DNA from: CAZXFA01 sp964640085
Lineage (GTDB): Bacteria; Actinomycetota; UBA4738; HRBIN12
DNA length: 19,271 nt
Direction: 5' to 3'
NCBI GenBank assembly: GCA_964640085.1
Contig: CAZXFA010000038.1
Location: 1-19,271, forward strand
Part shown: in pieces, positions 13,859 to 19,271 of the stretch
Numbering within the stretch: position 1 is the stretch's first letter
Layout: every line of letters starts with the position of its first letter
Notes under the pieces: model-generated
The model's database searches: none
What the model was told of the DNA's origin: nothing
The model's input: the letters and a program-made list of their open reading frames with translations, nothing else
Translations under genes and position numbers: made by a program

Positions 13859-14635
13859 CTACTGCGGGACGGAGCCGAAGTCGAACGTGCTCGGGATCGG
13901 ATCCGGTAGCTCGTCCTCGGTCCCGTAGGCGAGGACGACGACCGCCTGGTCCTCGACGACGAGGTCGCGCGGCGAGCCGCTGACCTCCTGGCCATCGACG
14001 AAGAGGCGCAGGCGGTTCTCGCCTTCCTCGCAATAGGCCCCGAGGCAGTCCGCGGTGAGCCGGACCCCCCACACGTCGAAGAACTCCCCGAACGTGAACT
14101 CGGTGATGCTCTGCGACTCGAGATGGATCGTCCCGCTCGTCTCGTGCGTGTGGATCGCGGCGTGCGTCGACCCCGAGATCCCGATGTCGGTCGGGACGAT
14201 CTCCTCCTCGCCATGGATGAAGATCCGGACGTTGGCGTGTTCGTGCATCGCGCCGCCGGCCGGCGGCAGGGCGAGGACATCGAGGCGGTCCCCGAGCTGC
14301 TGCGTGTTCGCGCCCCACGGGGCCTCCGTCCGGAGCTCGCCGGGGAGACGGTCGGGCCGCTCCGCGGGGGCGTCCGGACGCAGGAACCAGATCACCGCCA
14401 GGGCCACGACGGCGGTGATCCCCAAGACCCACGCCATCCGGCGGGCGAACTCGGCCCGGCGGACCCGCTTCCGCACCTCCTCCCGCTGGCGCCGCGCGAG
14501 CTCCTTCTTCTCGGCGCGGGCGTGCCGGACTGGGGCCTCGGGGGAACCCTCGCCCCGCTCGACGGTCCTGACGCCGCCGGCGGCAGCGTCCTGCGTCCTG
14601 GGGCGGTTGCGGGGCTTCTTCCTCTTCTTGGCCAT
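13859..14635 (-). CDS. Histidine-rich extracytoplasmic protein with one membrane anchor
   Basis: The protein has 258 residues. A long basic N-terminus (1-66, many Lys/Arg, including a helix at 40-65) precedes a membrane helix (about 69-85, WVLGITAVVALAVIWFL). The outside domain carries seven histidines in 41 residues: MHEHANVRIFIHG (130-142) and HAAIHTHETSGTIHLES (158-174). GEFFDVWGVRLTADCLGAYC (183-202) and FVDGQEVSG follow. I recall this H-x-H..., HTH[DE]-x-SG-x-IH[LI]E, F-D-x-WG layout from uncharacterised secreted bacterial and archaeal proteins, but I know no name for it. A metal-binding (copper or zinc) beta-sandwich is plausible. I start at ATG 14635, preceded by GAGAGGAA; an ATG at 14707 lacks such a site. 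It shares an operon with the DUF3105 gene. Confidence 0.8.
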   Translation of the reverse strand: MAKKRKKPRNRPRTQDAAAGGVRTVERGEGSPEAPVRHARAEKKELARRQREEVRKRVRRAEFARRMAWVLGITAVVALAVIWFLRPDAPAERPDRLPGELRTEAPWGANTQQLGDRLDVLALPPAGGAMHEHANVRIFIHGEEEIVPTDIGISGSTHAAIHTHETSGTIHLESQSITEFTFGEFFDVWGVRLTADCLGAYCEEGENRLRLFVDGQEVSGSPRDLVVEDQAVVVLAYGTEDELPDPIPSTFDFGSVPQ

Positions 14636-14712
14636 CGGTTCCTCTCGGTCCGGCTCCGGCGGGTCGAGGTCCCAGGATATCGGGCGACGCCGATTCCGAC
14701 GCCTCATCCTCG

Positions 14713-14741
14713 TTGCGCCGCCGAGCAGCCCTGCCTATGCT
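14713..14741 (+). promoter_or_regulatory. Promoter of the purine permease gene
   Basis: TTGCGC (14713-14718) and TATGCT (14736-14741) are separated by 17 bases. The -10 box matches four of six positions and the -35 its TTG core. Transcription would start near 14748, giving a leader of about 58 bases that contains a strong hairpin (14763-14785) and a GAGGAAGGGG site before ATG 14807. Confidence 0.5.
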
Positions 14742-14762
14742 TCGGGAACTTCCCCGAGGTCT

Positions 14763-14785
14763 GCCCGGGGGGAGGGGCCCCGGGC
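14763..14785 (+). promoter_or_regulatory. GC hairpin in the leader of the permease gene
   Basis: GCCCGGGG (14763-14770) pairs perfectly with CCCCGGGC (14778-14785) around a 7-base loop GGAGGGG. It ends 5 bases before the purine-rich ribosome binding region (14791-14800). The leader is too short and lacks the conserved loops for a purine riboswitch. It may still affect translation. Confidence 0.35.
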
Positions 14786-14806
14786 CGTGCGAGGAAGGGG
14801 GGCGCG

Positions 14807-16204
14807 ATGGCCACGACGGCGCCGCCGAGAGGCGGCCTGGAGGGTTTCTTCCATCTCTCCGAACGGGGGACGGACGTCCGCACGGAGGTGATCGCGGGGC
14901 TCGCCACCTGGCTGACCATGGCCTACATCCTGGTGGTGAACCCCCAGATCCTCTCGACGCTGCCCGACGCCACGGGCGAGTCGCTCCCGTTCGACCAGCT
15001 GGTCAGCGTGACGGCGCTCGCCGCGGGGGTGCTCACGCTGGCCATGGGGCTGTTCACGAACTACCCGTTCGCGATGGCGGCCGGCCTGGGGCTGAACGCG
15101 TTCGTCGCGTTCACGCTGGTCGGCACGGCCGGGCTCACCTGGCCGCAGGCGATGGGCGTGATCGTGATCGAGGGGCTGGTGATCGCGGCGCTGGTGCTCA
15201 CCGGGCTCCGCGAGGCCGTGTTGAACGCGATCCCGATGGACCTGAAGCGGGCGATCGGCATCGGGATCGGCCTGTTCATCGCCTTCATCGGGCTGGTGAA
15301 CGCGGGCGTCGTGATCCAGGGCGAGGGGACGATCGTGACCCTCAACTCCGATCTCACGACGCTGTCGATACTGACCTTCGCCATCGGGATGGCGATCACC
15401 TCGGCGCTCGTCGCGATCCGGATGAAGGGGGCACTGCTGCTCGGGATCATCCTGACGACGATCGTGGCGAGCATCATCAACGCGATCGCCGCCGACCCGA
15501 TCTTCCCGCCGGGCGTGGCCACGTGGCCGGACAAGGTGGTGGACACGCCGGACCTGTCGCTGATCGGCAACTTCAGCTTCGACCTGTTCAGCGGGGAAAC
15601 GATCGCGGTGGTGACGGCGCTGGCGCTGATCATCTCGGTGATGCTGTCGGACTTCTTCGACACGATGGGCACCGTGATCGGCGTGGGCGGCGAGGCCGGT
15701 CTGCTCACCCAGGAGGGAAGGCTGCCGGGGATCCGCAACGTGCTGCTCGTCGACTCGCTGGGGGCCGCGTTCGGCGGGTTCACCTCCAGCTCGTCGAACA
15801 CCACCTACATCGAGAGCGCGGCCGGTGTCTCGGAGGGGGGACGCACCGGGCTCACCGCGGTGGTGGTCGGGGCGTTGTTCCTGCTGGCGATCTTCTTCGC
15901 CCCGATCCCCGGCATCGTGCCGGCCGAGGCCACGGCGCCGGTGCTCGTGATCGTCGGGTACTTCATGATGAGGATCGTCCGCGAGATCGACTGGAAGGAC
16001 GCCGGCATCGGTATCCCGGTCCTCCTCACGATGATCGTGATGCCGTTCACCTTCAGCATCACGAACGGCGTGGGTGCGGGGTTCGTCTCCTACACGGTGA
16101 TCCAGCTCCTGCGCGGCCGGTGGAAGGAGGTCCACTGGCTGCTGTACATCGTGTCGGCCATCTTCCTCTGGTACTTCATCGTGGGGGTGAACCCGCTCGG
16201 TTAG
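14807..16204 (+). CDS. NCS2-type purine permease (AzgA/PbuG-like)
   Basis: The protein has 465 residues with 12 to 14 membrane helices. Landmarks of the AzgA/PbuG branch are visible. TEVIAGLATWLTMAYILVVN (near 25-45) is followed by NPQIL, TNYPFAMAAGLGLNAFVAF with the buried motif, RMKGALLLGIILTT, and VMLSDFFDTMGTVIGVGGEA (about 282-301). That last segment is the substrate-site helix with D-F-F-D-T-x-G-T. SSSNTTYIESAAGVSEGGRTG (about 327-347) is also diagnostic. Members import adenine, guanine or hypoxanthine with protons. GAGGAAGGGG precedes ATG 14807. The gene has its own promoter and ends tail-to-tail with fbiB, the two stops sharing TTAG. Which purine is carried cannot be told. No functional link to F420 genes is visible beyond proximity. 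Confidence 0.9.
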   Translation: MATTAPPRGGLEGFFHLSERGTDVRTEVIAGLATWLTMAYILVVNPQILSTLPDATGESLPFDQLVSVTALAAGVLTLAMGLFTNYPFAMAAGLGLNAFVAFTLVGTAGLTWPQAMGVIVIEGLVIAALVLTGLREAVLNAIPMDLKRAIGIGIGLFIAFIGLVNAGVVIQGEGTIVTLNSDLTTLSILTFAIGMAITSALVAIRMKGALLLGIILTTIVASIINAIAADPIFPPGVATWPDKVVDTPDLSLIGNFSFDLFSGETIAVVTALALIISVMLSDFFDTMGTVIGVGGEAGLLTQEGRLPGIRNVLLVDSLGAAFGGFTSSSSNTTYIESAAGVSEGGRTGLTAVVVGALFLLAIFFAPIPGIVPAEATAPVLVIVGYFMMRIVREIDWKDAGIGIPVLLTMIVMPFTFSITNGVGAGFVSYTVIQLLRGRWKEVHWLLYIVSAIFLWYFIVGVNPLG

Positions 16205-17490
16205 ACCTCCCGGAGGTGCTCTGACGGATCCAGCGGGGGCCGCGGGGATGCGGCCCCCGCCGGCATCCTGCCGACGGCCACCGCGCCCAGGGCGACCCGA
16301 TCCTCGCCCACGCCGAGCGCGGTGCGCGTCTCTTCCTGGCAGAACAGCGTCGAGCTGATCCAGCTCGCGGCGTACCCTTGCGCGTGGATCGCGAGCAGCA
16401 GGTTCTCGATCGCGGCCCCGCCCGAGAGCAGGAACATGTCGCGCTCGGCACCGGCGCGCTCGGCGTCGGGGTAGCGGTGGGCCCCCGCGAGGGACACGAA
16501 GGGGACGACGAGCAGCGGCGCCGCGCCGAGCACCGCGTCGCTGCGAGACAGCCGGCGTTCGATCGTGGCCTCCGGGACGCCATCGCCCGCGAGGTCCGCG
16601 CGCCATGCCTCGGCCATCGCGCCCAGCAGGCGTCGTTTCGCGGCGGCCGAGCGGAGGGCGACGAAGGTCCAGGGCCGCGTGTGGTGCGGCGCCGGCGCGG
16701 TGCACGCGGCCCGTACCGCTTCCTCGAGGACCTCCCCCGGGACCTCGCCGGGTCCGAACGCGCGGATCGTCCGCCGGGCCGAGATCGAGAGCAGCGGCGA
16801 CTCGCGGAACAGGTCCTCTTCGGCCGGGCGCACCAGGTCCGCGGCCGGGACCGCTTGCCCGGAAGTATCGATCCCGCGAACGAGGGCGGCCGGCACGCCC
16901 GCCGCCTTGGCCATCACGAGCCCGGCCGCGGCGGCGATCTGATCGGCGAGCGCGATCACGGTGGCCTCGAGCTCCCGCCCGTGCCGGTCGGACGTACCCC
17001 GCAGGTCGACCAGGGACGGCAGCCCCGCGCACCCGATCGCGACGTCGACCAGGCCGCGACGCCAGGCGCGTCCGAACGTATCGGTGATCACCACCGCGAG
17101 CTCGACCCCGAGCCGCTCGGCGAGGTCCCGCCGCAGGCGGTCGGCGGAGCCGTCGGGGTCCTCGGGCAGGAGCGTGAGGAACCCCTCCACCAAGTTCGAG
17201 GCGTCAACGCCGGCGTTCGCGCAGACGAACCCGTGGGCGGTCTCGGCGATCACCAGGTCCCCTCGACGGGCCACCACCCGACGGGTCTCCCGGTCCACCC
17301 ACACCGCCCGGTCCCCGCCCTCGGCGGGTACCATGCGCCCCTCCGTCTTGGAGACGACCTTCTGGGTCACGGCCAGGACGTCTCCTCCGCCCGCCCCGGC
17401 GTCCGCGAGCGCCCCGGCGAGGATCGCGGCCAGGTCGGCACCCGGACCGATCTCCGGCAGCCCGACGAGCGGGACGACCTCGACGCTCAC
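16201..17490 (-). CDS. fbiB: F420 glutamate ligase fused to a nitroreductase-like domain (FbiB)
   Basis: The protein has 429 residues in two parts. Residues 1-230 are CofE: VTQKVVSKTEGR (41-52) and DTFGRAWRRGLVDVAIG (137-153) are its GTP/metal and F420-binding motifs. This part adds glutamates to F420-0. Residues about 231-429 form an FMN-binding nitroreductase-type domain (SARRTIRAFGPGEVP, AACTAPAPHHTRPWTFV, GGAAIENLLLAIHAQGYAAS). In mycobacterial FbiB this domain reduces the dehydro form of F420-0. The fused form is characteristic of actinobacteria and was a main clue to lineage. I chose GTG 17490, which overlaps the fbiA stop (GTGA), since the longer frame upstream is Arg/Gly-rich shadow. 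Length agrees with known FbiB. The gene ends tail-to-tail with the permease, overlapping it by four bases. Confidence 0.93.
   Translation of the reverse strand: MSVEVVPLVGLPEIGPGADLAAILAGALADAGAGGGDVLAVTQKVVSKTEGRMVPAEGGDRAVWVDRETRRVVARRGDLVIAETAHGFVCANAGVDASNLVEGFLTLLPEDPDGSADRLRRDLAERLGVELAVVITDTFGRAWRRGLVDVAIGCAGLPSLVDLRGTSDRHGRELEATVIALADQIAAAAGLVMAKAAGVPAALVRGIDTSGQAVPAADLVRPAEEDLFRESPLLSISARRTIRAFGPGEVPGEVLEEAVRAACTAPAPHHTRPWTFVALRSAAAKRRLLGAMAEAWRADLAGDGVPEATIERRLSRSDAVLGAAPLLVVPFVSLAGAHRYPDAERAGAERDMFLLSGGAAIENLLLAIHAQGYAASWISSTLFCQEETRTALGVGEDRVALGAVAVGRMPAGAASPRPPLDPSEHLREV
16233..16260 (+). terminator. Strong 11-bp hairpin just after the permease stop
   Basis: GCGGGGGCCGC (16233-16243) and GCGGCCCCCGC (16250-16260) form a perfect 11-bp stem with a 6-base loop, 28 bases past the permease stop and inside the 3' end of fbiB. 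There is no T-run. On the plus strand it may end or protect the permease transcript. A smaller palindrome ACCTCCCGGAGGT lies at 16205-16217. Confidence 0.4.
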
Positions 17491-18428
17491 CGCACCAGAT
17501 CGATCGCGACCCGTGCAAGCGCCTCGGCCTTCGGGTCGTCGGTCATGATCGTGTCCGTCACCGCCACGCGCACGCCGGTCGCCTCGATCCGCCCCACGAG
17601 ACCTCGGTCCACGTCGTCGATCACCCAGGCGCTGAGGAGCCCGCGGTAGCACTCGGCGGCGCCGACGGCCGTGACCTCCACCCCGGCGACCGGCATCAGC
17701 TTGTCCGCCATCCCGGCGAGCGGGCGTCCGCCGACGATCCCGCTGATGCCCACGACGCGATCCCGTCGCGCCACGATCGCCTCCCGCACCCCCGGCACCG
17801 CGAGGATCGGGCCGATCGAGGCCACGGGGTTCGATGGGCAGATCACGATCGCCTCCGCACCCGCGATCGCGTCGAGGACCCGGGGGGCCGGACGCACCCC
17901 GTCGACGCCCTCGTACCGAACGGCCTTCACCTCGTCACGGGCTCCCCGACGGACCCAGTACTCCTGGAAGTGCAGATCGAGCTCCACCCCGTCGGCGACC
18001 GCGCTGATCCGCGTGGCGACCGGGTCGTCGGTCATGGGAAGGATCCGGCTCCCGATCCCGAACCGGGCGGCGATCCTCGCCGTGACCTCGGAGAGCGTGG
18101 CGCCCTCGGCGAGCAGCCGGGTGCGGAACAGGTGCGTGGCCAGGTCGAGGTCCCCGAGGTTGAACCACGCGTGCTCGACGTCGAATCGGCGGAGCTCCTC
18201 GGTGGCCCTGAAGGTCTCCTCGCGACGGCCCCAACCGCGTTCGGCGTCGAACACGTCGCCGAGCCAGTAGGTGACCGAGTCCAGATCCGGCGAGACGTGG
18301 AGACCGTGCATCCGGACGTCGTCCGCGGTGTTCACGATCGCCACCACCTCGGCCGGCGGGACAGCGCGCACGAGCCCGCGGAGGAACTTCCCAGCCCCGA
18401 CCCCGCCGGCGAGCGCGACGATCGACAT
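17487..18428 (-). CDS. fbiA: 2-phospho-L-lactate/PEP transferase of F420 synthesis (FbiA/CofD)
   Basis: The protein has 313 residues, normal for CofD. MSIVALAGGVGAGKFLRGL opens with the GG-x-G-x-x-K nucleotide-phosphate site. VNTADDVRMHGLHVSPDLDS (32-51) is the diagnostic CofD/YvcK-type loop. Later come LPMTDDPVATRI, a CPSNPVASIGPIL loop and GGRPLAGMADKLM. The enzyme joins FO to a phosphoenolpyruvate- or phospholactate-derived GDP-activated group to make (dehydro-)F420-0. In mycobacteria the donor comes from PEP, but the sequence does not settle which is used here. ATG 18428 lies 29 bases from the divergent fbiC start. Its stop overlaps fbiB, so they are translated together. Confidence 0.93.
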   Translation of the reverse strand: MSIVALAGGVGAGKFLRGLVRAVPPAEVVAIVNTADDVRMHGLHVSPDLDSVTYWLGDVFDAERGWGRREETFRATEELRRFDVEHAWFNLGDLDLATHLFRTRLLAEGATLSEVTARIAARFGIGSRILPMTDDPVATRISAVADGVELDLHFQEYWVRRGARDEVKAVRYEGVDGVRPAPRVLDAIAGAEAIVICPSNPVASIGPILAVPGVREAIVARRDRVVGISGIVGGRPLAGMADKLMPVAGVEVTAVGAAECYRGLLSAWVIDDVDRGLVGRIEATGVRVAVTDTIMTDDPKAEALARVAIDLVR

Positions 18429-18436
18429 GGCGGGCA

Positions 18437-18447
18437 GCGTAGTACGC
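18437..18447. promoter_or_regulatory. Palindrome in the 29-bp divergent fbiA-fbiC promoter region
   Basis: GCGTAGTACGC is an 11-bp perfect palindrome about a central G/C pair. It contains a TAGTAC box on plus (18440-18445), about 12 bases before ATG 18458, and a TACTAC box on minus, about 10 bases before ATG 18428. Both could act as -10 boxes with nearly leaderless transcripts. One bound protein would affect both genes at once. Confidence 0.45.
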
Positions 18448-18457
18448 TCGCGGCGCG

Positions 18458-19271
18458 ATGGACGCCGCCGCTCCCCACGCGATCCGCCGCGCCCTGGCGC
18501 GTGCCGAGACCGGCAAGGGGTTGTCGGTGGACGAGGCGACCGCGCTGCTCGATGCGCGGGGCGAGGCGCTCGAACGCCTGATGGGGATCGCCGCCCGCCT
18601 GCGAGCGCTCGGCCACGGGACCACGGTCACCTACTCCCGCAAGGTCTTCATCCCGCTCACGATGCTGTGCCGGGACCACTGCCACTACTGCACGTTCGCC
18701 AAGCCCCCGGCGCGCCTCGAGGCTCCGTTCCTCACGCCGGAGCAGGCGGTGGCGATCGCCGAAGGGGGACGGAAGCTCGGCTGCAAGGAGGCGCTGTTCA
18801 CCCTTGGGGACCGGCCCGAGGACCGGTACGAGGTGGCGCGCGCGTGGCTCGACGAGCGAGGCTACTCGTCGACCCTGGACTACGTGCGCGCGGTCGCGAT
18901 CCGCGTGATCGAGGAGACGGGGCTGCTGCCGCACCTGAACCCTGGCGTGATGTCCTACGAGGAGCTTGCGCGCCTCAAGCACGTCGCGCCCTCGATGGGG
19001 CTGATGCTCGAGAACGCTTCGGCGCGTCTGGCCGAGCGCGGGGGCCCGCACTTCGGCTCGCCGGACAAGGTCCCCGCCGTGCGTCTGCGGACGATCGAGG
19101 ACGCGGGGCGGCTCGCGATCCCGTTCACCACCGGGATCCTGGTGGGGATCGGCGAGACCCCGCGCGAGCTGGCCGAGTCGCTGTTCGCGATCCGGGATCT
19201 CCATCGGCGGTACCGACACGTGCAGGAGGTGATCGTCCAGAACTTCCTGCCCAAGCCGGGCACCGCGATGC
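18458..19271 (+). CDS. fbiC: FO synthase, CofG-type radical SAM domain (FbiC), cut by window end
   Basis: The 271 visible residues run off the right edge. A helical N-terminus is followed by FIPLTMLCRDHCHYCTF, with the radical SAM cluster cysteines at 71, 75 and 78 (CxxxCxxC). Later motifs are KEALFTLGDRPEDRY, LPHLNPGVMSYEEL, MGLMLENASARL, HFGSPDK, FTTGILVGIGETPRELAESL and VIVQNFLPKPGTAM. These are CofG signatures. The enzyme makes the deazaflavin FO from tyrosine and a ribityl-aminouracil. In most actinobacteria CofG and CofH are one FbiC chain of about 850 residues; the CofH half would lie beyond the window, so fusion is assumed. ATG 18458 gives a near-leaderless message. It is divergent from fbiA-fbiB. 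Confidence 0.93.
   Translation, partial: MDAAAPHAIRRALARAETGKGLSVDEATALLDARGEALERLMGIAARLRALGHGTTVTYSRKVFIPLTMLCRDHCHYCTFAKPPARLEAPFLTPEQAVAIAEGGRKLGCKEALFTLGDRPEDRYEVARAWLDERGYSSTLDYVRAVAIRVIEETGLLPHLNPGVMSYEELARLKHVAPSMGLMLENASARLAERGGPHFGSPDKVPAVRLRTIEDAGRLAIPFTTGILVGIGETPRELAESLFAIRDLHRRYRHVQEVIVQNFLPKPGTAM

Noticed and set aside
14748..14806. Purine riboswitch before the permease
   Set aside because: The leader is only about 60 bases, is very GC-rich, and lacks the conserved junction and loop sequences of purine riboswitches.
14735..17032. Long minus-strand open frame across the permease
   Set aside because: It is a shadow of the permease and of fbiB in another frame: composition is Arg/His/Asp-rich, with no membrane or enzyme motifs.
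1..19271. CRISPR array, tRNA, rRNA, transposase or toxin-antitoxin pair
   Set aside because: Read on both strands; no regularly spaced repeats, no cloverleaf with a TTCGA loop in intergenic DNA, and no transposase, integrase or toxin motif was seen.

Overview
The window is high-GC bacterial DNA, about 70% GC in the coding parts sampled (42 of 60 bases at 1741-1800). Gene content points to an actinobacterium (Actinomycetota): an FbiB-type fusion of CofE with a nitroreductase domain, a divergent fbiC, DUF3105, LGFP repeats on a SpoIID-like protein, and a DrrAB-type exporter. Many starts are GTG, and stop/start overlaps and near-leaderless promoters are common. The species cannot be named. Two runs of exactly 100 N (3953-4052 and 6523-6622) show that this is a scaffold of three contigs, probably a draft or metagenome-assembled genome, so order and orientation across the gaps are not proven.

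Layout. 1-1266: a lower-GC stretch (about 58-60% in three sampled lines) holding the end of an unrecognised gene, a possible fragment of a PEP-utilising mobile domain, a frame-broken hypothetical gene on the minus strand and about 440 bp with no gene. 1267-3952: a coiled-coil protein and two GT-B glycosyltransferases in one operon, the second cut by the first gap. 4053-6522: an isolated contig with a MarR-type regulator divergent from a two-gene ABC-2 exporter, then the end of a TfoX-like gene; genes at both contig ends are truncated. 6623-11632: a small membrane protein, then a tightly overlapping operon of ABC-2 polysaccharide permease, Wzt-like ATPase with C-terminal glycan-binding domain, four-helix EamA-like membrane protein, GT2 rhamnosyltransferase-like enzyme and sugar-1-phosphate nucleotidyltransferase. 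11662-13176: a secreted SpoIID/LGFP protein, probably acting on peptidoglycan. 13184-14635 (minus): two membrane-anchored extracytoplasmic proteins, DUF3105 and a histidine-rich one. 14807-16204: a purine permease of the AzgA/PbuG type. 16201-19271: coenzyme F420 biosynthesis, with fbiA-fbiB on minus and fbiC divergent on plus and running off the end.

How it fits together. The glycosyltransferases, nucleotidyltransferase, GT2 enzyme and Wzm/Wzt pair look like one pathway that activates a sugar, builds a lipid-linked glycan and exports it, possibly tailored at the wall by the SpoIID/LGFP protein. The F420 genes supply most of a deazaflavin pathway: CofG-type radical SAM (FO synthesis), CofD-type transfer, then glutamylation and reduction. 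No CRISPR array, tRNA, rRNA or intact mobile element was seen. No clearly new system is demonstrated. The best candidates for novelty are the DUF3105/histidine-rich pair, the export cassette with its coiled-coil leader gene, and several palindromes at promoters.
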